DNA from: Caprimulgus europaeus
Lineage: Eukaryota > Chordata > Aves > Caprimulgiformes > Caprimulgidae
DNA: 64,000 nt
Assembly (NCBI GenBank): GCA_907165065.1
Contig: OU015524.1
Coordinates: 38,755,295-38,819,294 of the forward strand
Direction: 5' to 3'
The translations under genes and the position numbers were made by a program. Below are positions 22,811 through 35,300 of this stretch, in pieces (within the stretch, counting starts at the first letter, position 1; every line of letters begins with the position of its first letter). The notes under the pieces were generated by a model that saw nothing but the letters and a program-made list of their open reading frames with translations, was not told where the DNA came from and searched no databases.

Positions 22811-25800
22811 GTTAATTATGTTTTGGAAATATCATTCAGCTTTGTGTATTTGAACCCATTAATATGCTGAGGCAAAGTCAGGTTTCCTTGATAATATTGT
22901 TGTGGAATGATTTGATTATTCCAACAACTTTGTCTGTAAAAAAAACCAAAGAAAATGCAAAAAACCCAAAAAAATGCCTACTGTTCCAGGATGATTATTC
23001 AGAGTGTTTCATGAAACTAATGTAATTACACTGCCTGTAACACATTCCTTTCCCTGTCACACCCTGAGTGAATAGGCTGTGAGCAACTGAGTGACATGTG
23101 GGCTGAAGGGAAGAAATGCTTTCCCTTCAGCTTTTGCCCTGGTTGAGAGGAGGAAGAAACTAGTTTAGCCACTTCTGATATGGTTTCTTGCGTCCTGTTA
23201 ACTTCTTCTGTGGTCTGATGGAAGTAGATTAGTTTATATCACACAGATGCCGTTAAACCTTTACTCTCAAGGAATTTTTCTCCCAGACTCTTTTTGTTAT
23301 GCAGAAACCCAGGAGCGGAATTGGGGCATCCTTTCTAAGAGTCTGATGTGAATACGGGTGTGCAGCCTTGAGTGCATGAAGTCCAGAAGAATTGGGATGG
23401 TACCTCTACACTTCAATTAATTTAATTTTATCTGCTCAGGATAGGTTTAACACTGTGAATATTGCAGTTCATGATTGGGCTACACGGAAAGTAACATTCC
23501 CATCTGTTTGGCTACAGCCTGAGCTTTGGGAGCTGCTCAGCTGTCTTGTCACATGTGAACTTTCCTTTTTTCTTTTTTAATTGACCTCGATGTGATGTTT
23601 TGCTTGGTCCTTTGAGTTAATGCATAGTACTCTACTGTCCCTGTTGCTGGTAGATAGGTGTGGAGCCATGACTTTACGCTACCTTCACATTCAAGGGACT
23701 AACATAAGCTCTAAGCTCTGCTACTATTTTTCTGGCATAAAGGGAGGTCTTAAAATGAGCAGAAGTCGTAACTTAACTTGTATTAGGTTTCTACATGCAT
23801 TTTTCATCACCTGAAAAAAAATTGTCTTCACAAACTAACTTTTTAATGAGAAAGCTTCTAGTGTTGCTAGTAGCAATGAGTAAGTGTCTAGCTGCCTATA
23901 GCACTTCTTGTTAGTTCATTAAAAGGCTAGCCTTTCTAATTACATTTGCATGTCTTTCCATAATTTGTATAGACCTCAATAATTAAATGGGTGATAATCT
24001 GTCAGCAGAATTGCAAAAGACCTTGATCGTTAAACATGTCATCCCTCCGGCAGTATTTACAGTTATATAATAGTATATTGCCTTTCTTACTTGATTTTTA
24101 ACTGAATATTAGATGCTGTTGCTCATATTATCTTCACAAATAGTGTGTCAAGGAATGGATGAAGACACTTTAGGGCAGATACAGGCAGTCTGTCTTCTTG
24201 CTCCCTGCTCATTCCAAAGACAGATCTCATTTCTGTTTTAGTTATTTGAAGCTGTCAGTGTTTTGATTTCACTAATAAGTAATTTTAAAATCTGAAATTA
24301 GTATTATTTTTTGCTCTGTGAAGGCCAGTTCTCTTTGTGATGCTTGAGTGGCCAAAAGAGGGTGAATAATACGTGCTAGGTACCTGAAGCATAATTTCTA
24401 AACGTGCAGAGGTGAAGCTGGGGAATTGGTGCTCATCCTCTGAGAGTCAGAGCAGAGATTGAGTTGCATGACTGGAAGTGCTCAGGGCTTACAGTGCTGC
24501 TCTAAGTATATTTATCTGTTTTCTCTTTTATTTGTTCTTTCCTTCAGAGAGATAGAAAAATAGCCCACCCTAATACATTCCTTTCATCTTTTTTATCTGG
24601 TCTTCAGTTTTAGTGTCATTTTTCCACTTCTTTAATACTCATGTGAGTTAAATGCTTTATGTCTGTATTTCATGTGGGCTCTTTGAATACTTTAGAGCGA
24701 AACTAGCCATCATTAGATGAAATTTGTGCACACTTATCAGTGCAATGGCTCACTTTCTGATCATCTCAAAAGCCTTCAGACTCTCACCCATGAGTTATGC
24801 AATCATCAACGCTCAATTTCTAGCAGCATTCCCAGGTCTGTGTGTGCTGCGCGCTCTTGGCTCACCAGCTCCCCTCAGTCTTCCCTCAGAACAACACAGG
24901 GTGATTATCTTTCTAACTCATCTGTGTTACCATATTTAAGACTACTTGGAAAGTAAGGTCACAGCTTTACAACTGCATCATTATCTTCTGAAATCTTTTA
25001 AAAATATGCCACTTTAGCACTATATTATGCATTATGTCTTCAGAACAAGGAGGCTAGACTGGAACAGGGGGAAAGGAAAACGACTGCCATGTTTTGATTT
25101 AATGTTCATCCCTGACACAGGGTCACGTAAAGGTAGTGCAAGTGATGCAGGAAGACACTTCATTGAGGTTGGAGAGAGGGATCACAAGCTGCAAGAGTGG
25201 TTTCTGACCACCTGCCTGGACAAAGTTATTTCATCTGGGCTTTTTACTATTGGAATTGTCTCTATGTGGTTTGGCAACTGTTTGCAGCATCCTCTTAGCA
25301 TTCTTTGAGTTTGTGCATATGCTACAAATAAAAATAAACTAGGAGAAAATAAGGAGGAGTATCTTCTTTCCAGGAAACCTTGTCTGATTCCTTTAAATCA
25401 CTACCATATATTTAAAACCACTAATGATAAAAAAAAATAAAATTAGATAAGAACCATAGATTGAAAAAATACAGTTTTTAAGGTCTGAGTTTTTCATAGT
25501 GTGTGAGCTTGAGTGTTGCACTGAGTTTCATGTTAGATTGTTATGCAGTGCCACAATACACTTAAAGAATAGTCTCTGTTTTAAAAAAAGCATAAACATT
25601 ACTGGCTGTTAACTGTACTTAGCAAAGGTCTTCTGTATCTCTTTGACATACTTCATGAATTTTTAGGCTTGCACTCCTTTTTGCTCCCATGTGTATTGAA
25701 GCAACGATATAATTTATGCATTTCTGCATATATCTGATCAGGAGCTCTTTTCTTCCAGCCTCATCAGAGCTTACCAGCATCACTGGTAGGAGAGCAGAAA

Positions 25801-27727
25801 GAAATTCAGCCTTTATTTTCTATGCCATATAGTTAAATGAACAGCAGAACCTGCCAACCAGCTAATATTACATGATATAGAGACTGTTATGTTAGGTGTA
25901 AAGAGCTGGTTTGACAGGATTTTTGAGTATAACTCAGGTGTCTTTTAAGCAGGTGATACACAAAATATGTAGCCTGCCTTAGTGTTTTCCCCAGTACTCA
26001 CATGGAAGTGACAATATAGTTTCTGCTCTTCAAGTGTTTTATAAACTTGCCTACCTTCTTGCTATCAAAATATTGGCACAAAGTATTTAGATTGGGTGCC
26101 TGTATAATGAGTGAAAAGGATTGCTCTTCGAATGATGCTGAGATGGTATGAAATGGAGCATAACCCTTGTTAAAGAGTTTGTTTAAAGCTAAAAACAAAA
26201 TCAAAACCATTAGCTTTAAAAAACCCATGTTTTTCTGCTTGCATTAAGGCTTTTTTTTAAACCTTTTGACTCAGTGTGCTTCAGATATAACTCATGTAAA
26301 AGTTTTATGAATAATAAAATTATTATTATCTAGGCTGCCCTGGCCCCCATCCATGCCATGCCTACAATACAGGCAGTCTTTGTATGAGATGCCTAGAGCC
26401 CCTCAAAACTATACTTCTAGAAATGGCAATAATATTAAATAGATAATATTAAAGGTAAAAATTTCTGGCATTTCTGAACATTTTTCCCCTGTGACTATCA
26501 AGAGGAAGAAATTTGTATTTCAGCTTCCTTAGTGCAGTAAGTTTTGGCTAAGGCAGATTTAGCTACTTGACTGTGTCATGATAGATAAAGATTAGAACTG
26601 TATAAATTAAATACTAGGCACATGATTAATGTTTTTTTCCAGGAATCAGTAAGGCAGTTTATTCTAACTAGAAGAAACAGCTAAAAAGTTGGGTTTTATA
26701 TATCAAATTGACTTGAATAAGTCTAAATTTTGAAATTTGCCCCACATTAAATCCCCTTTTTGATATTCTTTTCTCCTTGTTTAGTGAGACTTGCTTTATT
26801 TTACCAAGGATTGGCTGAGTAATGTTGGTGTAGTATTCCCCCTGGAAGCTCTGGCACTGGTGTCCATTGTCCATTGTCTGTCCCCTATGGTCAGTCCCAT
26901 CAAGGGTGTGTTATTTTACCAGTTTATATAGATTTTTTTTTTCTTCCTAAAATTAATCTAAGGCATTTCAAACACTTGGTCTCAAGGGCACAGTTGATTC
27001 ATGTGGGAACTTTTCAAAGCAAAAATGGTAGTAATGTGCCCAAATTCTCTTTTCCTTCTGTGGGAATAGGGCACTGTAAGGTTTCTGTGCCTTTGAAAAT
27101 GCTTTCACTTTAGGTTCCAAATTTATTTTGATTTTGATTGCTTAAATTTTACCCATGAAATATTGGACACTTATAGTCCTTGATTGAATTATGAAGAAGA
27201 TAAGCTAAGAAAACCATTGTTCTTTTATGTTCTTTTGTGTTATTCAATATCTCTGATCTGATTTTTTGAAATATATTTACAAATTCTTCTTGGAGTTTCA
27301 TGGCATCATCACATCTGTAGATTTAGTGGTCTGATGCAAATGATGATCTGATTCTGTTAAAGTGATTAAACTTCCAAAACATTAACAATGTTTTGTATAC
27401 TCCCCATCTGCTATACGCCTAAATACATTCCAGTATTTTATTTATGTTATGGACTTTGTTTTGAATTATGTTCTTTTGCTGCTTGCATGAACGTTTTATG
27501 AAACTTTCTTCTGGTATATTACTTTTGGGAACAGCTGATCCTCCCTTCATTAAGCACCTAATACTTTTGGAAACCTTTTTTTTTCATTTGAGAGAGAAGT
27601 ATTTGTTTTTAACATAATTTTAGCATTGTGTCATTTGTAGTTAATTGCCCATATAAATAGAAATGAAAGGAAGCTTGGGATGCGATAAAGTTATTGGGAT
27701 GAATTCATCCCTCTTGCAACTTCATTG
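22811..27727. other. Unique non-coding sequence, about 4.9 kb
   Basis: No gene or transposon is recognised. Frames of 60-95 codons are scattered on both strands with no domain features. There is an 11-bp perfect inverted repeat at 23102-23131. The block at about 23905-24040 is AT-rich, contains an octamer-like ATTTGCAT and several ATTA cores, and may be a regulatory element. Confidence 0.5.
23102..23131. repeat. 11-bp perfect inverted repeat with 8-base loop
   Basis: GCTGAAGGGAA (23102-23112) pairs exactly with TTCCCTTCAGC (23121-23131). At 30 bases in total it is too short for a pre-microRNA. The following T-run is weak. Confidence 0.85.
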
Positions 27728-27732
27728 ACATA

Positions 27733-28389
27733 TGGTCCTGGTTTTTAGCTGAGACAGAGCTTGGTTTCTTTTTAGTAGCTAGAATAGTGCTGTGTTTTGG
27801 TTTCAGTGTGAGATTTGTTATGAGAAAAATATTGGTAACATACCAATTTTCATTTTGTCACTGGAAGTTGAAGGACTTCGTGTTTTGCCAGTCTACAAGT
27901 GCAAGATCTAATGGCGGATGAGAAATATTTAAATTAATAAGCTTAATTGGCATTTGGATATGCCAATAGTATATTCCATATCATATAACATCATGTGCAG
28001 TATATTGATGAGGGTCTTTTCCTTTCTTGCTCTCTCTGGCTTTTCCTCAGGCTCTCACTCTTCCAGGATTGTGGTTTCAGTTTCAGGATTGTTGCTTTTC
28101 CCAAATTGTTGTCTTAAAATGGGCTGGGCTTGGTCAGTGTGTGGTGAGCAATTGTGCTGTCTATCACTATCACGTATTTGCATATTTTATTACTATTGTT
28201 ATAATTATTCTTTTAATATCATTATTATTTAAAGTTTTATTTTATTTCAATTATTAAATTTTTCTTATCTCAAACTACCAGTCTCCTTATCCTTGCCCCC
28301 AGTTGTCCCCTCTGTCCCCTGGTGAGGGTTGGGGAGTGAGCAAATGGCTGTGCTTGGCTGTGCTTCACTTGCCAAGTGAAACTGCCACA
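27733..28389 (+). mobile_element. LTR of the same avian endogenous retrovirus family, copy 2 (older)
   Basis: The element is about 657 bp, begins TGGTCCTGG and ends GCCACA. It aligns along its whole length and in the same orientation with the LTR at 10231-10885, at roughly three-quarters or more identity by eye. Landmarks are shared: GGTTTTTAGCTGA, AGTAGCTAGAAT, TTGTCACTGGAAG, ATATTTAAATTAATAA, ATTAAA at 28253-28258, CTCCTTATCCTTGCCCCC and GCCAAGTGAAACT. The middle part that keeps eight CpGs in copy 1 has none here, having TG or CA instead. Flanks are ACATA (27728-27732) and ACCTA (28389-28393), a 4/5 match only if the end is shifted by one base, so a decayed target duplication is possible. 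No retroviral genes adjoin it. Confidence 0.8.
28253..28258 (+). promoter_or_regulatory. LTR polyadenylation signal (ATTAAA)
   Basis: It sits at the same relative position as 10744-10749 in copy 1. The following T-rich stretch and TCTCAAACTACC are shared. Role inferred from position only. Confidence 0.4.
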
Positions 28390-28741
28390 CCTATATATAC
28401 GTATCTTATAGGTCAATATAGCCCTCCATTGTTCTTCATGCCTACATGTAATGAATTTCTTTATACCCTGGATATTTACTTCCATGTGCTTCTCCTGTGA
28501 GCTCTAATATTAATGACTTGAAATTCCTTGGATTTAATTTTATAAGTAGTCCCTAAAGACTCTTGTTTCACAGTTGTTTTCAAAACACTAAACAGATAAA
28601 AGATATAAGAAAACCTCTTTAAATATGAATAGTTTGTACTCCTGCTTCAGCACAGAATGTAAGAAATCAACTTTAGATCACTACCAGCACCAGCATGATG
28701 CCTCAGAGAAGTAGTGCTTCCTAATCAGAAATATTAACAGA
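28390..28741. other. Unique non-coding spacer
   Basis: About 350 bases between the LTR and the CR1 fragment, with no recognisable content. Confidence 0.5.
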
Positions 28742-29403
28742 AATCACAGAATCACAGAATTGTAGGGGTTGGAAGGGACCTCAGGAGATCATCTGGTCCA
28801 ACCCCCTGCCAAAGCAGGTTCCCTACAGCAGGTTGCATAGAAAAGCATCCAAGCGGGTTTTGAACATCTCCAGAGATGGAGACTCCACAGCCTCTCTGGG
28901 CAGCCTGTTCCAGTGCTCCAACACCTTCACAGTACAGAAGTTTTTCCCTTTAGTTTGTATGGAACTTTTGGTGTTCCAGTTTTTGCCCATTGCCCCTTGT
29001 CCTGTCACTGGGCACCACCAAAAAGAGTCTGGCCCCATCCATTTGGCCCCCGCACTTCAGATATTTATAGACATTGATAAGATCCCCTCTCAGCCTTCTC
29101 TTCTCCAGGCTGAACAGTCCCAGCTCTCTCATCCTCTCCTCATACAGAGATGCTCCAGGCCCCTACTCATCTTTGTGGTCTTCTGCTGGACTCTGTCTAG
29201 AAGATCCCTGTCTTTCTTGAACTTTGGGGCCCAGAACTGGACACAATACTCCAGATGTGTCCTCACCAGGGCAGAGTACAGGGGGAGGAGAACCTCCCTC
29301 GACTTGCTGGCCATGCTCCTTGTAATGCACCCCAGGATATTGTTGGCCTTCCTGGCCACGAGGGCACTCTGCTGGCTCGTGGCCAACCTGCTGTCCACCA
29401 GGT
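28742..29403 (-). mobile_element. CR1 LINE 3' fragment, antisense, well preserved
   Basis: The plus strand starts with two units of the antisense 8-bp terminal repeat (AATCACAG), then TTGGAAGGGACCTCAGGAG and ATCATCTGGTCCAACCCCCT, which is the CR1 3' end. About 660 bases extend to the 5' truncation point near 29403, where CTGTCCACCAGG gives way to unique sequence. No target duplication is visible, as is usual for CR1. The coding portion is described separately. It is the youngest-looking CR1 in the window. Confidence 0.95.
28823..29398 (-). pseudogene. CR1 ORF2 reverse-transcriptase C-terminal fragment (frameshifted)
   Basis: Reading on minus from 29398, the frame gives [20 protein letters not shown], then [20 protein letters not shown] and [14 protein letters not shown], the conserved C-terminal region of the CR1 polymerase protein. 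Near 29130 homology moves to another frame ([20 protein letters not shown], then YKYLKC and [14 protein letters not shown]). Near 28960 it returns to the first frame (VLEHWNRLPREAVESPSL, then FKTRLDAFLCNLL and stop). The two frameshifts compensate each other. The polymerase catalytic motif and everything upstream are lost, so it is inactive. The 190-codon plus-strand frame over the same bases is an antisense shadow. Confidence 0.93.
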
Positions 29404-30518
29404 GAGAATGGTGAGAATCAGAGGTTTCATGGATTAGTGTATGGGCAGAAGAGATTTTTTGCTCTTTAGTATAAAAGAAGTCATCCAGTGGTTCTGTTGA
29501 AAAGATTTAGTTTGAACACTGACATGGAGATATTGCACTGAAACATAAACAGATTACTTCAGAATGACTGCAGTAAATGCAGTTATATTTCAACCCACAA
29601 TAATCGTAAATGAGATCTTTTATTAAATGTTAATATTTTTGGGGACTACATTGGTTTCTACTTAGATCTTTCAATTATGAGTTACTCTCTGCAAAGAGAT
29701 GCCTGCAAAATAAAGAAGGTGGAATGTGTAGCAAGGGATGTTTCTGAGGGCTTAAAACCATTTGAGATTTATTAATTTTCTGGATTTGGGTTAACATGGT
29801 TCCATGAATAGGCACAAGGCCTGGAGAGTGGGATTAGGAAGGTTTCCAGAGGCTCTGAACTCATGTCAAGCAAAACTGTCATGCCAAGCAGCTAAGTCAA
29901 CTGAATAGGGAAAAGCCTTGAAAGTGCTTTATCAGTGCATAATGTTTGTAAATTTTATTCAATTAATTTACAGCTGCAGGGCTCATGAGACTGAAATTAA
30001 AGTTTTGTAAAGTTTTGATAAGGAAGCAGCCAAAAACAAACAAAAAAGTTTGATTAGCTCTGGATGTTTTCAAACAAGTTGGCAGGAGAACCAAATTTCA
30101 AGCAAGTGTTGCAGAAGAAGATCCATCTAGTCTTAGGAGTTACTGTAATCGACTGGACGGGTGGCAGGATGCCTGCTAGCACCACATATGAAGTGCCTGC
30201 AGGTGTAGTTGTCATTTGCTTTCCCTTCTACCAACAGGTGCCTCAAAGAAAAGTCACATCCCAAAGAAAAGCCTCTGGAAGCTAATACTATCAAAAATAC
30301 TTAACAAATAAATCTTTTACTTAAAAGCACTGTTATTTCTATGACAAGATTAAATGGGGTTTACTTCAGACAATAAGCAATAAGTGAAAAAGAGGATGTG
30401 CCAGAGGACAGCTGGGGTACTGAAATACCAGCTTTATACAAAATACCACTGCCTCTGCTGCAGGCTTGAAGATAACTAACTCTTGAATAGGTGATAGCTG
30501 TGCCACTGCTTATTTCTA

Positions 30519-30532
30519 TCTCTCTCTCTCTC
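30519..30532. repeat. (TC)n simple repeat
   Basis: Seven uninterrupted TC units. Confidence 0.85.
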
Positions 30533-32230
30533 TATTCATTTTTCTTGGGGAATCAGGGAAACCCTCAACTTCCCCAAGAGCCCTTTGGATGTATCTTGGA
30601 AAGATCAGAGTGGGTGCTGCCACCCCACTTCTCTGCTTCTTGTGGATGAGTTAGGAGAAGTGGTGTTGCCCATTAATACCTTGCTTTTGTTCCTCACCTG
30701 GTGCCAGGAGAGACCAGACTTTTTGAACCAAGCTTAAGATGAGCTCTCCCTTTCATCTGCAACATGGGTTGCTGAGGTAGCAGTTTCTATTCCTTTTAGT
30801 TGTGCATGTTCATTATTTCATATTTGCATTTGTGAAAGGAGCAGTATTTTTGTTGTTTTCTTACATGCATTGTTAATTTTTAGACTTGAGTTCCCATTTC
30901 TCAGTATTGTTTCTTAAAATAAGATTAGCCAAGTGGATTATCCAAAGAGCTTTTTTGCTTCCAGTCATTGTGGAGTTTATATTTTATTGGGAATCTTCTG
31001 CTAGTGTATCTACAATGAAAAAGGAAATTTCATTAAAATCAAATTTTCACATGGGAACCTATCTACTTTTGCTGAAATATTTTTATTTTCTTTGGGAAAA
31101 TCTAAACAAAATACTTAAATTTCAGTCAGATCCCATTAAAAGCAAACATCTCAGTTTGTTAACAGCATCTTTTAGTGGGGGTGAGTGGTATAGGTTTGAT
31201 GCATCCCAGTCATGTCAAAGTTGTGTCAGATGCACTTAGGCAATGCTGCTCTGTCTGGAAATGGGAGCTTTAAATCAGTCACAAGCTCAGCCTGCATCTG
31301 GGCAAAATATCAGCTGCCTTTTCTGGGAACAGAGCAGTGTCTTGAGGGGAGAAATACAGCATCATCCTTGTTTGAGTCTCTGCTGTGTCTGTCATTGAAG
31401 CTCTGTGATTCTGAGAGAGACCTAAGGACCACAGGAGGTTACTGAAGGTGGTGGCAGTGGTGTTTTCTAGAACCTTTTCTGCAGAGGGCACAGCTACCTG
31501 CATGCCCTGGGGAAATTGCTGCCCTACCATCAGCTCTTTTGCCAGTGGTTCACTGGGCTGATAGAAGTTTATACCAAGGTAACTCAGATAGTATCCCAAT
31601 GGCAGTGAATTGCTTACAGTAACTGTATCAGAGTAGGCTCTTTCCTGCAATGCTGTTGGTCTAGATGAGCTCAAAGGTTTTGTAAATGTAAATTGTACCA
31701 TGCGCTGTTATTATTTGACTTTGAACTCATTATTCATGGTTGGATGCTAAATGTTTTGCAATCTTATTTCCATAAGTATTTGGAAAGAAGCAAATCTTCC
31801 TTTAGTAAGTAATGTTTCCTTCAGAAATTCTGCTGACATTTTTAGGATTGAAGAAAAAAATGGAGAAAAAATGGTCTTCAGTGAGACTTCTTTCTGATCT
31901 CAGAAGGATACGGGGACCGAGCGCCTAGACTTTCTAGTGAGGTTTGCATGCCTTCCAGTGAGTCTTTCACACTGAGACGTCTGGTGGCAGGCTTCTGGGT
32001 TTATACTAGGAGGGTATATACAAAGTCTTGAAGGGCATTTTTTGAGGTTCTATTGAAACTTACTTTTTTTGTGTGTGTGTATCCTATACTCACTTTAATA
32101 ATTGTGAAACATAGTATATAGATGAACATTCAGTTGCATTCAACTATATAATTTATTTAGATTTCAGGATTTGTGAGTAGTTCTTAAAATTTAAAAAGTA
32201 CAGAAGGAAACTTTATTACCAAAAGACTGC

Positions 32231-32303
32231 TGGGGGTTTTTTGTTTGGTTGGGGGTTTTTTGCTTGGTTGGTTGGTTGGGTTTTTTTTTTGTTGTGTGTG
32301 TGT
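32231..32303. repeat. G/T-rich low-complexity tract
   Basis: The plus strand is purely G and T except for one C. It has two GGGGGTTTTTTG modules, then TTGG repeats, a run of ten T, and a short (TG)n. Several G runs lie close together, but only two exceed three bases, so quadruplex potential is marginal. Confidence 0.8.
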
Positions 32304-35300
32304 AATAGCAATTCTTCCATAAGGAAATATGTATGTAGTTTATGATCTTCACCATAGATGGGGTTTTGGCTACATTTTAAGAAACATATTCTCAACTTCA
32401 TAGAAGTTGGCAATGTTTTTTGATTCCATTCAACCTCTGCAAGTCAGAAGAGACAGAAGTTCATTATCTTAAAGATTTTGCAGACTTTATTTGGTTTTAC
32501 ATGCTATTTGTCCATTTTAATTCTGGTTTTCCTTATTTCCTTCTTCAAACCTCTATGTGGATTTTTCCAAAATAATTTAGAAGTTGGCAAACCACTATCT
32601 TAAAACTGAAAACTGTAAGTTTTGGTACAGTGTGACAGCTTATCCATTGCTTTCTATTGTCACTGCTAAGAGCCAAATAATTTTGCAGTGCTATAAAATT
32701 GCATACTTAAAATCAAGTCCTGTATTTGTGTGGAGCTGAACTGAAGTTAAACATATACAATATCAAACTTTGGATAAGGTTCATATTTTTTTATCCAAAC
32801 TTTGCATGAAAGTCTGCTCTGAAGTCTCTAAAAGTATTCGGTTTGTTATTGGTGAATGTGTGTGTGAATGTATTGATTGCTTCTTCACTTTAAAAAACAG
32901 GCTCCAAAAGCCATATTTCTTCTGTTTTTTTAGAGTGATTATGGTTTGTTTCTTACTCAAGTGACAGTAAGTTTTTAAAAAAGTAGTCATGACATATTGA
33001 CTCCTTAATCAACACTAATTGCAGATGGTTTTTCAACTTACTGTGGTCAGCCTGTTTATTGCTGTGTCACAAAAATAAAGTTATTTAATGATGGTAGAAA
33101 AAATAAAGCAAAAGCTCTTCTGTGACATGCATCTATTATTAAGAGTCTTGGTGCATTAAAAACGTTAGAATAATAACCTAATACAATAAATCTATGATTG
33201 ACCTAAGCCCTCTCTTAAAGGGGAGAAAGCCTTGATTTACCACCTCGGAGTAAATATATGCCACAAAAGTCAGTTATTTGATATCATATGATATACAGTG
33301 ATTCTTTGAAAGTAATAAAACTTTAAAAATAAAGATATTTAAAGAAGTAGATCATTAACTGCTTGAAAGAGCAGGAGTCATGGGAAAGAGGCACTTGCTC
33401 TCATAAATAGTGATATGTTCAGGACTTCAATGAGATCAGTTTATAACAGAAACAGTGGAATATTCCAGACATTAAATATTATGAGATAAAAAAATCTTAT
33501 TAGATGAAAAAGTATTTTAGTTACACAACATACCTGCTTTCTGATAACAGTTGTGTGTTACCTATGCAGTTGGTCCATTTTTAAGTCTGTCACATGATTC
33601 TTTGTATCACAAAATGCCTATATACTGTTAGTTTCTATTTTGGGGGAAGAAAACTGAAAACTGCTTTTGTAAAGTATAACCTAGAGACTTGGAGGGCTTT
33701 TCTGGACATTTCATTTGATTGTATTTGTCTATAACATTCTATGTGGCTTTAAAAATAAAAGCTGGGAGGAGAGGGAGTCCTATTCTTCACAGTTTGTCTT
33801 GAACTGTGTTCTGGTGAAGTTTAATTCAATTGAAAGAGACTGACCACATTGCTTCAGGCTCCCAACCTCTCTGATAGGCAGATCCTCTTAGTCTTAGGGG
33901 CAGCAGTGCTTTTAGACATACTTTTCCTTTAAACTTTAAAGTCCAAGAGACGCAGATATGTTCAAACAGACCCTGTCTTTGTACAGTTGCATTTGCTCTG
34001 CCTTTATCCTTTTGTTGTACAGGTATTGCAATTCTCTATAGCCTCTGAGCTGCTCTTAGGAGTGCTTTTTGCCTGACTCTGACCCTTAAACCACCCCAGA
34101 TACCTGGAGGATGTCATAAAGGTAGCATGTGTTCCAGTCTACCATTTGTGTCCCTGGTGTATTGCTTGTCAATGCTGGCCAGTGCCACTTTCACCGACAG
34201 CTGTGTTTGGAAGCATTAGTGACTGTCAGAGGTGTGTTCTGAAAATGGTTTATTTATAAGAAGGTAATGGAGGGGGACATTGGACACAGGAACTGCTGAT
34301 GTCTTCGTTTAGATGGAAGATCTGCAAGAACTTTACTTGATGGACGTTGACTTTCAAAACACACTTGCTCATTGAAGAGGTGATCAGTTAGGCTTCCCAT
34401 TTAAGAAATGTCCATCTTAGGGGAAAACAAGAACATAACAAAGTAAGCAGCCAGGCTGTTCTTTCAGGAAACTGGTTTATTGATTAGTAATGGCAATTAA
34501 TACTCTAAATGCAGTAAAACTGAGCTGGACCAAAAGCAATATTTTAGAAAACTGTTCTTCCCAGGGATGACTGACACATGGGGTTGAGGTATGATGCTTG
34601 TACCTGGTTAACTTTACAGCTAAGATTTCACCCTATTTTATAGCTTCTGTTTAAAACATATTGAGTTTTTAATGAGATTTCAGGAAGTTACTGTGTTTTG
34701 CAGCCATCCTTTTCACTTTCCTTGTTTTTGTAGTCTACTAACACACTCTTACAAAAAATAGCTGTCCACAGATGGTAGATAATGTGAGGGAGATACAGTT
34801 GCCTGCAAACTTTCTTCTAGAGAAATTTAACTCTGCATTCAAGGAAGTCTGAAAGAAAACAAGATAAGTCATGGTCAGGGGTGTAATTATGAGTACAGAG
34901 ATCTTCCTGTTACAGGGGCACTTGACAAGAACCAGAGAAGGCATGTGAAGAGCCAAACACACGGCAAGATTGTTTATATCCCTGTGACTACAACTCTCCT
35001 CTGCCTATGCAGAAATGTCTGAATTTTCAGTCTTTGTTCTTCTCCTTGATTTTACATAGTTTAATCCAGGATCACAATTTACTGTCTCTATATAGTGCAA
35101 ATGTTTTAGTCTTTGTTCACTAAGAGACAAGTTTCCCCTACCAAATTATTTTCTTATCTCTCTGCAATTTTTGCCCCGCCTGAGGTGGGAACTAAGGAAA
35201 CAGATATACTATATATATTTTTCATGTCTACCTGCAATATTTTTCTGTTACATTGCAGAGAAACTCAGTGTCCTGGAGTAGCAGTTTAATCTTGTAGTAG

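Noticed and set aside
10231-28389. Complete provirus bounded by the two LTRs
   Set aside because: Copy 1 has its own flanking target duplication, the LTRs are too diverged, and no retroviral genes lie between them.
28833-29405. 190-codon plus-strand open frame
   Set aside because: It is antisense to the CR1 ORF2 fragment on the minus strand, and the minus reading has clear CR1 homology.
31279-31701. 140-codon minus-strand open frame
   Set aside because: No recognisable domain, and no supporting splice or promoter context.
32231-32303. G-quadruplex
   Set aside because: Only two or three G runs reach three or more bases, and spacing is irregular.
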